DNA of 64,000 nt from Aeromonas allosaccharophila (lineage in GTDB: Bacteria; Pseudomonadota; Gammaproteobacteria; Enterobacterales; Aeromonadaceae), in NCBI RefSeq assembly GCF_000819685.1, contig NZ_CDBR01000093.1:81388-145387 (forward strand). The letters are read 5' to 3'. Position 1 is the stretch's first letter. Each line of letters opens with the position of its first letter. This document shows positions 1 to 8,642 of this stretch, piece by piece. The notes beneath the pieces are model-generated. The model had not been told where the DNA came from, ran no database searches, and was given only the letters and a program-made list of their open reading frames with translations. Position numbers and translations under genes: made by a program.

Positions 1-186
1 AAAGCAGGAGGCATAGCAGGCCAGCGCGGTGACATTAATGGCCCCCGCCGAGGTGCCGCACAGGATGGGAAAAGGAATGCCGAGATTGCGCGGGTAGAGC
101 TCCGCAATCGCCTTGAGGGCGCCGACCTGATAGGCGGCGCGAGCACCGCCACCGGTGAGCAACAACGCTGTATTGGGTCTGGCCAT
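1..186 (-). CDS. Patatin-like phospholipase, N-terminal part only (continues off the window)
   Basis: Reading the minus strand from the ATG at 186, the protein begins MARPNTALLLTGGGARAAYQ and reaches GTSAG about 50 residues in. These are the glycine-rich oxyanion-hole motif (GGGxR) and the nucleophile elbow GxSxG of the patatin family, which hydrolyses acyl chains of phospholipids with a Ser-Asp dyad. Only about 62 residues lie in the window; the catalytic Asp and the C-terminus are beyond base 1. There is no signal peptide, so a cytoplasmic or membrane-associated enzyme is likely. The family call is firm from the two motifs; the substrate is unknown. Confidence 0.85.
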   Translation of the reverse strand, partial: MARPNTALLLTGGGARAAYQVGALKAIAELYPRNLGIPFPILCGTSAGAINVTALACYASCF

Positions 187-261
187 ATGCTGGCGCCTTA
201 TTGTTGGCCCGAGAGGGGCGTTCCCACTGACAAGTTAACTATAAGGCGCTGTATCAAATAT

Positions 262-287
262 AAAAACGGGCGCTCGCCCGTTTTTTT
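262..287 (-). terminator. Rho-independent terminator after the alpha/beta hydrolase gene
   Basis: A 7-bp inverted repeat (ACGGGCG/CGCCCGT, 2-nt loop) is flanked by an A-run on the left and a T-run on the right. It therefore works in both directions. It lies between the hydrolase stop at 300 and the patatin start at 186, both on the minus strand, and separates the two. Confidence 0.85.
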
Positions 288-299
288 CATGGCCCCCTG

Positions 300-1178
300 T
301 CAAAGGGCCCGGTGAGGATTTTCCGGCCGCGCCAGCTGATCGAAAGCGGCAAATACCGGGGCGCTGGCGAGGATGCGGCCGTGGCCCAGACCCCGGGTGC
401 TCACCAGCCGGGTATGACCATCTTGGCTGGCTCGCAGGGAGTCGTCGTGGGGGGCAAACCTGTCCTCCTCATCGTGTACTATCATCGCCGCGCCGCTGCG
501 GTTGGCGAGTCGGCCCAGCGGATCGACTGTGCTCAAGGGGTGCTGGTACTCCTGTTCAATCTCCTTGACCACCGCATCGAACAACCGGATGGAGTAGCCG
601 GAGCGCGCCACCATGCCGTAGAGCTGGGGCACATAGTCGAGCACCGGCGAAATCAACAGCAGCGGCAGGGCATCGATACCCGGCTGACGGCTGGATAGAG
701 TGACGGCGCCCCCCATGCTGTGGGCGATGACCCCGTGCAGCGGGCCCACTTCGCTGGCCAATCTGGTCGCCAGCTCGTCGAAGGCGCGCACGAAGCGGGG
801 CAGGTGGCCGGTGTTGCCTGCGCTCTGGCCGTGGGCCGGATGATCGTAGGCAATGGCGGTGAAACCCTGCGCGGCGATATGGCTCATCAGCGGATAGAAC
901 TGGCTGGAGCTGCCTGACCAGCCGTGCATCAGCAGCCACAGTGGCCCCTGACCGAGCCGATAGCTCATCAGTGCCCCTTCGCTGGTATGGACGGCCTGCT
1001 TCACCAGACCGGCAGGTTCGCTGCCATCCCGCTGGTTTCGCTGGGGGGTGAGCAGCAACTTGCTGGCGGTGCGCTTGGCATGGCTGGGGGCGAGTCTGTG
1101 GTGCAACCGGGTGCCGATCCCCAGCAGCCATTTGCTCGGGCTGAAGCGGCGCGTGTTGAAGTAGATCTTGCTGCTCAT
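300..1178 (-). CDS. Alpha/beta-hydrolase family protein
   Basis: This 292-residue protein has the alpha/beta-hydrolase layout: an oxyanion-hole HG motif (LLMHGWSG), a nucleophile elbow AHSMGG, a late Asp (DEEDRFAP) and a C-terminal His in GLGHGR. It is probably a cytoplasmic esterase or lipase-like enzyme; the substrate cannot be told. The first ATG (1184) sits directly on an AGGA sequence, so I prefer the second ATG at 1178, which gives a normal AGGA spacing. The TetR gene ends 82 bases upstream on the same strand, so the two may be co-transcribed and the hydrolase may answer to that regulator (inference). Confidence 0.85.
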   Translation of the reverse strand: MSSKIYFNTRRFSPSKWLLGIGTRLHHRLAPSHAKRTASKLLLTPQRNQRDGSEPAGLVKQAVHTSEGALMSYRLGQGPLWLLMHGWSGSSSQFYPLMSHIAAQGFTAIAYDHPAHGQSAGNTGHLPRFVRAFDELATRLASEVGPLHGVIAHSMGGAVTLSSRQPGIDALPLLLISPVLDYVPQLYGMVARSGYSIRLFDAVVKEIEQEYQHPLSTVDPLGRLANRSGAAMIVHDEEDRFAPHDDSLRASQDGHTRLVSTRGLGHGRILASAPVFAAFDQLARPENPHRAL

Positions 1179-1260
1179 GGTCATCCTGTGGTTTTTATGT
1201 GCGAACGGTCGTGCTTTTTTGTTGGTTTTTAAAAACTAGTGTTGAACGGATGCCAAAAAA

Positions 1261-1857
1261 TCAGCGCCAGCTGCTCAGCAGAGCGTCCACTTCGGGCCAG
1301 AAGTGGCGGACCGGATCCTGACACAGTTCGAGATCGTTGAACACCTGATCTGCCAGATAGAGGCCATAGAGGCGGTAAACGGCGCGCCAGGGATCCATTT
1401 CCTGTCGCCACTCGCCTGCGGCCTGACCCTGTACCACCTGACGGGCCAGATAGTCGAGCCAGAAGCGCACCAGTTGCCGGGCGGCTTGCTGCACGGGGCT
1501 CTTTTGCTCATGGCCATCCTGCACCGAGGTCCAGGCGTCGAGAAACATGCAGCGTCCGGCAAAGCAGTGGTTCCAAGCCTGCCAGGCACGCAGCAGGGCG
1601 ATCAGCTTGTCGTGCTGGCTCTGGTGCTCCTGCTGGCGTACCGGCTGGATCACCCGCAGCCGGAACACCTCGGCGGCGTACTCCAGCACGGCGATCTGCA
1701 GATTGTCGCGGGATTGAAAGTGGGCAAACAGGCCGCTTTTCGACATCTCGCAGGCGCTGGCCAGCGAGCCGATGGTCAGGCTCTCCAGCCCTTGCTGGCT
1801 CGCCTGCTCAAAGGCAGTCTGCAAAATGTTTTCCCGGGTCAGGCGCCCTTTGCTCAT
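1261..1857 (-). CDS. TetR/AcrR family transcriptional regulator
   Basis: This 198-residue protein has an N-terminal TetR helix-turn-helix (about residues 5-50; TRENILQTAFEQASQQG, then IGSLASACEMSKSGLFAHF) and a helical C-terminal ligand-binding half with a TetR_C-type layout. A GTG one codon upstream is possible, but the ATG at 1857 has a strong GAGGAGAG site at good spacing. It precedes the alpha/beta-hydrolase gene on the same strand. The signal it senses is unknown; most relatives repress their own operon. Confidence 0.9.
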   Translation of the reverse strand: MSKGRLTRENILQTAFEQASQQGLESLTIGSLASACEMSKSGLFAHFQSRDNLQIAVLEYAAEVFRLRVIQPVRQQEHQSQHDKLIALLRAWQAWNHCFAGRCMFLDAWTSVQDGHEQKSPVQQAARQLVRFWLDYLARQVVQGQAAGEWRQEMDPWRAVYRLYGLYLADQVFNDLELCQDPVRHFWPEVDALLSSWR

Positions 1858-1970
1858 CACTCTCTCCTCGTTAGCGCTGGCAGCATAAAGTACGACCGTG
1901 CTAATTGTCGAGCAACAAATAGCCAGTGTGGCTGGCTATCTCATCTTGCATGTGTCGCCGCGTGCGGGTC

Positions 1971-2182
1971 TCAGCTCTCCCTGATATCGAGTTGCTGCAG
2001 GGCGATAACCGCCTGAGTGCGGTTCTTGACCCCAAGCTTGCGGAAGGTTGTGGTGATATGGGCTTGATTGGAGGGCTCAGCTCTCCCTGATATCGAGCTG
2101 CTGCAGGGCGATGACCGCCTGAGTGCGGTTTTTGACCCCAAGCTTGCGGAAGGTTGTGGTGATATGGGCCTGATTGGAGGGC
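1971..2182 (-). repeat. Two tandem extra copies of the 3' end of the adjacent LuxR-type regulator gene
   Basis: Units 1971-2076 and 2077-2182 each repeat the last ~106 bases of the regulator gene that ends at 2183. The period is exactly 106 bases at both junctions, which is not a multiple of three. Each copy still encodes the C-terminal peptide FRKLGVKNRTQAVIALQQL and onwards to its own stop codon, but has no start codon of its own. The base changes seen in that shared part (for example GTC/GTT Val, CAA/CAG Gln, AAG/AAA Lys, CTT/CTC Leu) are synonymous. The start of each unit is more diverged: SNQAHITTTF in the copies against TIKAHITAIF in the gene. Confidence 0.95.
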
Positions 2183-2827
2183 TCAGCTCTCCCTGATATC
2201 GAGCTGCTGCAGGGCGATAACCGCCTGAGTGCGGTTTTTGACCCCGAGCTTGCGGAAGATGGCGGTGATATGCGCTTTGATGGTGGCTTCGGAGACATTG
2301 AGCTCCCAGGCGATCTGCTTGTTGAGGCTGCCGTCGCGCAGCATGATTAGCACCTTGTACTGCTGGGGGGTGAGGCTGGCTAGCTTGCTGGCGAAATCGG
2401 GGCCATCTTCCGATTCTGGATGGAGCGAGATGCCTTCCGGCACCCAGTTATTCCCCCCGATCACCGTATTGAGGGCGTTGACCAGCTCCTTCATCGGCAC
2501 CGATTTGGGAATGAAGCCGAGCGCCCCGAGCCGCAGCACCTGCTGGATGATGGCCGCATCTTCCGAGGCGGAGACCACCACGATGGGCAGGTCGGGATAC
2601 TGGCCGCGCAGGTGGGCCAGCCCCTCGAAGCCATTGGCCCCAGGCATCTTGAGATCGAGCAGCAACAGGTCAACCTCGGGGTGCTCGCCGAGCAGGCTGG
2701 TCAGGCTGTCGATGGAGTCCGCCTCCAGCAATTGAGCGTCGTTGATGGCCATGTGCACCGCTTGGTAAAGGGCGCCCCGAAACAGGGGGTGGTCATCTGC
2801 GATGACGATGGTAAATTGGCTGTCCAT
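2183..2827 (-). CDS. LuxR/NarL-family response regulator
   Basis: This 214-residue protein has a receiver domain (about 5-122) with the acidic pair Asp11/Asp12, the phospho-acceptor Asp58 in LLLLDLKMPG and the Lys of PKSVP. A NarL/FixJ-type LuxR helix-turn-helix follows (about 145-210; LTPQQYKVLIMLRDGSLNKQ). No partner histidine kinase is adjacent. The upstream region is short and no strong ribosome site is visible. The gene is followed directly by two extra copies of its own last ~106 bases. The regulon is unknown. Confidence 0.93.
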   Translation of the reverse strand: MDSQFTIVIADDHPLFRGALYQAVHMAINDAQLLEADSIDSLTSLLGEHPEVDLLLLDLKMPGANGFEGLAHLRGQYPDLPIVVVSASEDAAIIQQVLRLGALGFIPKSVPMKELVNALNTVIGGNNWVPEGISLHPESEDGPDFASKLASLTPQQYKVLIMLRDGSLNKQIAWELNVSEATIKAHITAIFRKLGVKNRTQAVIALQQLDIRES

Positions 2828-2998
2828 ATTTCGGTTAATGGCTCACATTGTTGCTAACTGATTGTTTTGAAAAATCAAACTAGCATCGCTCACCAAGAGG
2901 GTCAAACCCGCCGGTGTGCAAATGTGAGGCGACCGTCGGATGTCGTGCCAGCGGGGCCGACGGGATGGTCATGAACAACCCAACGCAGGAGGCAATCC

Positions 2999-3625
2999 AT
3001 GGGATCCCTGGTATTGACGGTAGGCACAGGTTCCACCTGGGCGATGCGGGCGTCGCTGGTGCTCGCCATGAGCGGGCTGGAGTGGCAGGAGCAGGTGTTC
3101 GATCTGGAGGATGCCAAGGCGTTGGCGCGGCTCAAGCGCACGGCGCCGGCCGGGCTGGTGCCCTGGCTGGACGACGGCGAGCTGCGGATCCACGACTCGC
3201 TGGCCATCGCCGAATATGTTCACGAGCGCTGTCCCGACCGTCAGCTCTATCCCGTTTCGCTGGCCGAGCGGGCACTGGCTCGCAGCCTCTGCGCCGAGCT
3301 GCACGCCGGATTTCGGCAGATCCGCTCTCTGCTCCCCTTTTTTCTTGGGGCGCCAACCCGTATCGATCCCCCGGTGGAGGCGGTCGGTGAGCTGGCTCGA
3401 TTGCAGGAGATCTGGTCGCAGGCGCGGGTCCCCTTCTACTTTGGCGAGGCGGGCACTGTCGACGCCTTCTATGCCGTGATGGCCTATCGGCTGGCCAGCT
3501 ACGGCATCCTGTTGCCCGGTCAGGCGGGAGCCTATCAGCAGGCGCTGCTGGCCTGGCCCCTGTGGCAAGAGATGTTGGTCAAGGCGCGGCTGCAGTGGCC
3601 AGTGGCGGCGCGCCAGTCACAGTGA
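2999..3625 (+). CDS. Glutathione S-transferase family protein
   Basis: This 208-residue protein has an N-terminal thioredoxin-fold GST domain (SLVLTVGTGSTWAMRASLVL, then the conserved PAGLVPWLDDG with cis-Pro and the DSLAIAEYV glutathione-gamma-Glu loop at about residues 65-75). An all-helical C-terminal domain follows. It resembles small GSTs of the maleylacetoacetate isomerase/zeta group, but the active Ser/Cys motif is not clear, so the substrate is open. The ATG at 2999 has an ideal AGGAGG site. It shares a bidirectional terminator with the convergent malS gene. Confidence 0.88.
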   Translation: MGSLVLTVGTGSTWAMRASLVLAMSGLEWQEQVFDLEDAKALARLKRTAPAGLVPWLDDGELRIHDSLAIAEYVHERCPDRQLYPVSLAERALARSLCAELHAGFRQIRSLLPFFLGAPTRIDPPVEAVGELARLQEIWSQARVPFYFGEAGTVDAFYAVMAYRLASYGILLPGQAGAYQQALLAWPLWQEMLVKARLQWPVAARQSQ

Positions 3626-3646
3626 GCCGCTACAGATGGATAAACG

Positions 3647-3675
3647 AGAGAGGGGAGCCAGTGGCTCCCCTCTTT
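3647..3675. terminator. Bidirectional terminator between gst and malS
   Basis: A near-perfect hairpin with a 12-bp stem (AGAGGGGAGCCA and its complement) ends in TTT on the plus strand. It lies between the GST stop at 3625 and the convergent amylase stop at 3701. Confidence 0.8.
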
Positions 3676-3700
3676 GTTGCTGGTGAATGTGGCTCAAAAG

Positions 3701-5812
3701 TTACTTCTGCCGACCGGCAAAGACCACCACCACCTTGTCATCCCCCTTCTCCCGCACGAAGGCGTAGGGAGCATCCGAGAGTTTCTGGTGACTGCCTGCC
3801 GCAATGGCCGGATGGGCGGCGCGGAACTGGCCCAGTTGCTGCCAGTGCTTGACCAGCTCAGCATTGTCCCCGCTGGCCAGCTCCTGCCAGTTCATGTCCG
3901 AGCGCAATGCCTGATCGAACACCCCGCCATCCTTGGCCAGCCCGCGGCCGGACTCGTCGCCGTAGTAGAGCTGGATACCGCCCGGCAGCAGCATAAAGCT
4001 GTTGGCGACTCTGCGTTGCAGCGGCACATCCTGATAGTCGCCAAAGAACAGCTTGGTGTCGTGGGAGCTGATATAGCTCAGCACGTTGAACTCGGGATCC
4101 TGATTGATGCGGCTGGCGTAGCTGGCATAGGTGGGCTCGGCACCCGCCATGCACTGGGCCTGGGGCAGGGCAAACTCGCGCTGATAGTCGAAGTTGATCA
4201 GGGAATCGAAACCGTTCTGATACCAGAAATCCTTGGCGACCCCGTGATCCCACACCTCGCCCACCATGTAGAAGGGCAGAGCGTCGAGGGCCTTGTCCGG
4301 GTTGGCGGTCTTCCACTCCTTGAGCGCAGTGGTACCCGCCTGTTTGAGCTTGGCCCACACTTCGGGCTCCAGATGTTTGACGGTGTCGGCCCGAAAACCG
4401 TCGATGCCAAATCGGCGCACCCAGTCGGTGTGCCAGGCGATCAGGTAGTCGCTCACGGTAGCGTCGGGCAGCGCCTTGGCGAGGGTGTCTTTTTTCGCGG
4501 CCAGCAACGGCGGCAGCCCTACCTGTTTGGTCGATTCGGTGAGGAAGTCCGGCAGCCCCGCCACCGAGCCGGTGACATCGTCGGTGCCGGGCTGCGGGTA
4601 GCCGGGCAGACCGGCACGCACCCAGTCACCGCTCCACCACTTGTTCCACGCTGGCGATTGATAGTCGATGAACTGGTTGTAGCCATGCCAGTTGAGGCCA
4701 CCGCTCGGGTGCCACTGGTTCCAGACGGTCGGCAGCTTGTCTGTGTTCTGGGTCAGTTCGGTGAGCCCCAGATCCTGCAAGTCGGCGAGGGTGGCGTAAC
4801 CGGCGTGGTTCATCACCACATCGAGGATGATGCGCATGCCGCGCTTGTGGGCCTCGTCCACCAGGGTCTTCAGGCTCTCCTCATCGCCGTAGTTGGGGTC
4901 GATTTTGGTGAAGTCGAGCGCCCAGTAGCCGTGGTAGGCGTAGAAGGGGAAGTTGCCCTGCTCGCCACCGCCGATAAAGCCGTGCACCTGCTCCACCATG
5001 GGGGTGATCCAGATGGCGTTCATGCCGAGGCTCTTGATGTAGTCGAGTTTCTCGGTCAGCCCTTTGAAGTCACCGCCGTGCCAGGTGGCCACCTCGTCCT
5101 GGCCATCCTTCTGGCGGCCGAAGCTGTGGTCGTTGGCTGGGTCGCCGTTGTGGAAGCGATCGGTCAGCAGGAAATAGACGCTCGCCTGATCCCAGCTGAA
5201 CGGTGCTGGCTTGGCCGCCTTGACCGGTTCGAGCAGCAGCAGGCTGCCGCTCTCCTTGCTCGGGGTCAGGGTCAGCTTGCCCTGTTTGACCACTGCCTCC
5301 TGTTTCGAGTAGGCATCCCGCAGCCGAGTGCCGTCGGGCCAGACCCCTTGCAGGGATACCGTGACCGGGCCGCCATCCCAGCTGATGCAGGGCTCTTGTG
5401 GTGGCTGGCGCTTGAACTCGCTCTTTTTGGTCGCCCGCAGCACCTTGAGGCTGGGGGTATCCGGGTTGAAGGTGAACTGATACTCCCCGGCCAGCATCAC
5501 CCGCAGGGTAAAGCTCTGCTCCTTGCTGCATTTGTCCATCGGCTGGGCGGTGCCGAAGGGCAGCGGTTTGGCCTCGCTCGGGCCGAAGCTGGTACCGCAA
5601 CTGTTGCCCGCGTCGCTGATGCGGATCTGGTGGCTCCCCTTGGCAAGGTGATGGGTCAGCTCCACCGTGCCCTTGTCCAGCGCGATCGGGGTCGCTATCG
5701 GCTGACCATCCACATAGAGGTGAACCTCGGGGGCGGCCATCGCCTGTGGGGTGAACAGAGGGGCGGCCAGCAGGGCAAGCCAGAGAGAGGATAAGTTGGG
5801 AGCGCGACGCAT
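3701..5812 (-). CDS. malS: Periplasmic alpha-amylase, MalS type (GH13)
   Basis: This 703-residue enzyme hydrolyses alpha-1,4-glucosidic links in maltodextrins. A signal peptide (MRRAPNLSSLWLALLAAPLF to about residue 26, cut after AMA) sends it to the periplasm. An N-terminal carbohydrate-binding-like part (to ~200) precedes the GH13 barrel, which shows all four conserved regions: DVVMNH, GFRADTVKH (nucleophile Asp), GEVWDHG (acid/base Glu) and SSHDT. The text around them closely follows E. coli MalS. The first possible start (5866) lies outside the signal peptide; the ATG at 5812 has AAGGA and begins the signal, so I chose it. No maltose operon is beside it. Confidence 0.93.
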   Translation of the reverse strand: MRRAPNLSSLWLALLAAPLFTPQAMAAPEVHLYVDGQPIATPIALDKGTVELTHHLAKGSHQIRISDAGNSCGTSFGPSEAKPLPFGTAQPMDKCSKEQSFTLRVMLAGEYQFTFNPDTPSLKVLRATKKSEFKRQPPQEPCISWDGGPVTVSLQGVWPDGTRLRDAYSKQEAVVKQGKLTLTPSKESGSLLLLEPVKAAKPAPFSWDQASVYFLLTDRFHNGDPANDHSFGRQKDGQDEVATWHGGDFKGLTEKLDYIKSLGMNAIWITPMVEQVHGFIGGGEQGNFPFYAYHGYWALDFTKIDPNYGDEESLKTLVDEAHKRGMRIILDVVMNHAGYATLADLQDLGLTELTQNTDKLPTVWNQWHPSGGLNWHGYNQFIDYQSPAWNKWWSGDWVRAGLPGYPQPGTDDVTGSVAGLPDFLTESTKQVGLPPLLAAKKDTLAKALPDATVSDYLIAWHTDWVRRFGIDGFRADTVKHLEPEVWAKLKQAGTTALKEWKTANPDKALDALPFYMVGEVWDHGVAKDFWYQNGFDSLINFDYQREFALPQAQCMAGAEPTYASYASRINQDPEFNVLSYISSHDTKLFFGDYQDVPLQRRVANSFMLLPGGIQLYYGDESGRGLAKDGGVFDQALRSDMNWQELASGDNAELVKHWQQLGQFRAAHPAIAAGSHQKLSDAPYAFVREKGDDKVVVVFAGRQK

Positions 5813-5980
5813 AAGCCATTCCTTGAGCAGGGCAGTTCGGACAAGGGCCCATTCTAGGAGCAGCAAAGCGCGCCTTGGATCGGCAAAATGCCGATTTGTG
5901 ACATCAGTTCAAATGGTTACGTTTTCAAGCCGAGGAAAGTGTGATGGGGGAGGCGCTCTGTTGATAAAAATAGCGGCCAT

Positions 5981-6009
5981 AAAAAATGCCGGTCAGGTGA
6001 CCGGCATTT
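5981..6009 (-). terminator. Terminator of the Gtr-like glycosylation operon
   Basis: The inverted repeat ATGCCGGTCA/TGACCGGCAT is followed on the minus strand by a run of six T. It lies just past the stop of the last operon gene at 6034. Confidence 0.88.
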
Positions 6010-6033
6010 GGCGTTTCAGGCATCGTCGTCACA

Positions 6034-7200
6034 TCAGACGGTGAAGAACTTGAAGTTGACGAAGGCCACCGCGATGAAGGAGGCAACCATGCCGCTGATG
6101 CAGAGCACCGCAGGGCGGATGGCGGGCCAGCGATGGGTCAGCAGGATGATGGCCAGCAAGGTCGGATAGAGCCCGAACATGTAGCGCGGCATGGCGTTGA
6201 GGCCGGTCATCAGCGGAATGGTGCAGCAGATGAACATCAGGGTCGCCTCGGCCCAGCGCTTCTGGCTGAACAGGTAACCGTTCAGGCACCAGCCGAAGAT
6301 CACCATGATGGAGAGGTAAGCCTTGCGACCGCCCAGCTCGAAACCGCTCAGCCACCAGTCCAGCGGGCTGTCCATGTAACGACCCCAAGCCACCTGAATG
6401 TGCTTGAAGGCCATGGCATCACCGGTCAGGTGATAGAGGTAGACCATGTAGGCAAACAGGCCGAACGGGATCATCCAGAGGGTGAACACCACCTTGAAGG
6501 CGCGCTCGGTGAAGCGGAAAAATTCCCGCCAGCCGTAGGCTTGCAGCGCCAGGATCAGCACCGGGAACACCATCATCACGCCCAGGTTGCGGGTACCCGA
6601 GATACAGACCCCCAGCACGGCGACCATTAGCCACTGTTCCCGATAGGCGAACAGGAACATCCCCAGCATCAGCGCCATAAAGGTCGACTCGGTATAACCG
6701 GAGACGAAGTAGGCGGAGAAGGGGGAGAAGGCCAGCAGCCAGACGCCAAAGCGGGCGGTATCGTCACCCAGCTTGAGCTGACGCAACACCAGCAACATCA
6801 GCGGCAGGCTGGCGAAGAAGGAGGCGTTGGCCACAATGATGAGGCCGATCAGGCTCTCGACATTGAACAGGTTGGAGATGGCACCGGAGACCATCGGATA
6901 GAGCGGCATAAAGGCCCAGTTGGCCGCATTGCCCTTGCTCAGCCAGCGCGGGTAGAGGTCGTAGCCGTTCTCGATGATACGCTGAAACCAGACGCAGTCG
7001 AACTGGCAATAGGCCTGCAGCGGGCCGATATCGGGGGAGCCATAGAGCTGGACACCGAAGTAGCCCATGCCATACAGCGCTATCCGACTCAGCATGAAGG
7101 CGGCGATGATCATCAGCCAGTCACGGCCACTGATGCGCAGTGACGGGCGATAGGGGAGTGCAGCCCCGGTTAGCGGGGCAGTATTGGTCATATCATTCAT
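6034..7200 (-). CDS. Polytopic membrane protein, probable GT-C type glycosyltransferase (third gene of a Gtr-like operon)
   Basis: This 388-residue protein is highly hydrophobic with about nine or ten membrane spans. An acidic early periplasmic loop (GSPDIGPLQAYCQFDCVWFQ) after the first span recalls the catalytic loop of GT-C mannosyltransferases of the PIG-V type. Its start overlaps the gtrA stop by one base (TGATG), so translation is coupled. In gtrABC clusters, GtrB loads a sugar on undecaprenyl phosphate, GtrA is thought to flip it, and a third, variable membrane enzyme transfers it to a surface glycan. This protein sits in that third place; the acceptor and sugar are not known. Confidence 0.75.
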   Translation of the reverse strand: MNDMTNTAPLTGAALPYRPSLRISGRDWLMIIAAFMLSRIALYGMGYFGVQLYGSPDIGPLQAYCQFDCVWFQRIIENGYDLYPRWLSKGNAANWAFMPLYPMVSGAISNLFNVESLIGLIIVANASFFASLPLMLLVLRQLKLGDDTARFGVWLLAFSPFSAYFVSGYTESTFMALMLGMFLFAYREQWLMVAVLGVCISGTRNLGVMMVFPVLILALQAYGWREFFRFTERAFKVVFTLWMIPFGLFAYMVYLYHLTGDAMAFKHIQVAWGRYMDSPLDWWLSGFELGGRKAYLSIMVIFGWCLNGYLFSQKRWAEATLMFICCTIPLMTGLNAMPRYMFGLYPTLLAIILLTHRWPAIRPAVLCISGMVASFIAVAFVNFKFFTV

Positions 7201-7571
7201 CAGGCAAAAACCCAGACGCGAGAGAGAACGTAAGTGAGGACGGTAACGGTCAGGGTGGCGATGACCACCGGCAGCAGACCGGAGAGCCCCGCAAACAGCA
7301 GGCCGCTCAGGATCAGGTTACGCACCGCCAGCGAGAAGAGGGCGACCAGCAGAAACTTGCTGGCGGCTCCCTGCTTCTGGAAGGTGATGTAGCGGTGACC
7401 AAAGAAGGAGAACCAGAACGCGATGGCAAAGGCCAACGTGGTAACCAGGTGCTCCGAGATGGTTGGCCAGGTATGAAACAGTGCGATGGAGGTGCCAAGG
7501 TCGACGAGGGTAGCCCCCCCGCCGACAAAACCGAAACGTACCAGCCGCCAGAATTCCTCGCGGGAGATCAT
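7200..7571 (-). CDS. GtrA family protein (putative bactoprenol-sugar flippase)
   Basis: This 123-residue protein has four predicted membrane spans and the GtrA-family opening FWRLVRFGFVGGGATLVDLG, including the conserved FxxVGxxxTxxD. Family members are believed to help move undecaprenyl-phosphate-linked sugars across the inner membrane. The start overlaps the gtrB stop by four bases (ATGA) and the stop overlaps the next gene by one, so the three genes form a tightly coupled operon. Confidence 0.9.
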   Translation of the reverse strand: MISREEFWRLVRFGFVGGGATLVDLGTSIALFHTWPTISEHLVTTLAFAIAFWFSFFGHRYITFQKQGAASKFLLVALFSLAVRNLILSGLLFAGLSGLLPVVIATLTVTVLTYVLSRVWVFA

Positions 7572-8587
7572 TGAGGCGCTTGCTCCTGCTGCTCTTGCGG
7601 ATTGCTTTCAGCGTTCTGCGGTTTGGCCGCATCCTGCTTGGCATACTGGCCATAGACCCCTTCAATGAGGTAGACCGGACGCTGTTTCACTTCCACGAAC
7701 ATGCGGCCGATGTACTCGCCGATGATGCCGAGCGACAACAGCTGGATACCGCCGAGGAACAGCACCACGGACATCAGGGAGGCGTAACCGGGCACGTCGA
7801 TGCCGAAGAAGACCACCTGGGTCACGATCTTGAGGATATACAGGAAGGCGACGAAGGAGACGCCGACACCCACATAGCTCCAGACCCGCAGCGGCCAGCT
7901 GGAGAAGCTGAGCAGACCGTCGAGGGCGAAGTTCCACAGTTTCCAGTAGTTGAACTTGGTTTCACCGGCGTGACGGGCCGGGCGCTCGTAGGGGACGCCA
8001 ACGGCACGGAAACCGGCCCAGGCAAACAGACCCTTCATGAAGCGGTTGCGCTCCGGCAGCAGCTTGATCGCCTCGACCACGCGACGGTCGATCAGGCGGA
8101 AGTCACCGGCGTTCTCCGGCAGCTTGGTGCTGGTGGAGAGGGCGTTGAAGAAGCGGTAGAAGCCACCGGCCGTCACGCGTTTCATCGGGGTATCGGCGCT
8201 GCGATCGACGCGGATGCCGTAGACGGTGTCGTAGTCACCGGTCTGCCACAGTTTGACGAATTCCAGGATCAGGGCGGGAGGATCTTGCAGATCCACGTCC
8301 ATCGGCACGATGGCATCCCCTTTGGCCTGATGCAGACCGGCAGTCAGGGCCGCCTCTTTACCGAAGTTGCGCGCCAGGTTGACCAGTGTCACGCGCGGGT
8401 CACGGGCGATGGCCTGTTCGACCACTTCACGGGTGCGGTCACGGCTGCCATCGTTGACGAATACAATTTCAAGCTGGTCTTTCAGCGGGGCCAGTTCGTT
8501 GTCTATCGCGTTGATGAAGGCATCGATGCTCTCTTCCTCGTTGTAAACGGGAACGACCAGAGAGAGTCGAAAATCTGGATGCGACAT
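7568..8587 (-). CDS. GtrB-like undecaprenyl-phosphate glycosyltransferase (GT2)
   Basis: This 339-residue enzyme has a GT2 domain at about 8-230. The nucleotide-binding start is LSLVVPVYNEEESIDAF, the metal site is MDVDLQDPP (DxD), and ERNRFMKGLF lies in the acceptor region. Two C-terminal membrane spans (about 235-310) follow, as in GtrB/ArnC/DPM1 proteins. It should transfer a hexose from a nucleotide sugar to undecaprenyl phosphate on the cytoplasmic face. The last ~25 residues are Gln/Glu-rich and look like an unstructured tail. It heads the coupled gtrB-gtrA-membrane transferase series. Confidence 0.92.
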   Translation of the reverse strand: MSHPDFRLSLVVPVYNEEESIDAFINAIDNELAPLKDQLEIVFVNDGSRDRTREVVEQAIARDPRVTLVNLARNFGKEAALTAGLHQAKGDAIVPMDVDLQDPPALILEFVKLWQTGDYDTVYGIRVDRSADTPMKRVTAGGFYRFFNALSTSTKLPENAGDFRLIDRRVVEAIKLLPERNRFMKGLFAWAGFRAVGVPYERPARHAGETKFNYWKLWNFALDGLLSFSSWPLRVWSYVGVGVSFVAFLYILKIVTQVVFFGIDVPGYASLMSVVLFLGGIQLLSLGIIGEYIGRMFVEVKQRPVYLIEGVYGQYAKQDAAKPQNAESNPQEQQEQAPQ

Positions 8588-8642
8588 AAGAACGTCCTTA
8601 TTTGGGATAGTTGTTTTTATAAAATGGTATTCGGGGCAAGGA

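Noticed and set aside
3674..5794. A 706-codon open frame on the plus strand, antisense to the amylase gene
   Set aside because: It mirrors the codon pattern of malS, has no ribosome site or known domain, and the minus-strand gene has all four GH13 motifs. High GC leaves long antisense frames open.
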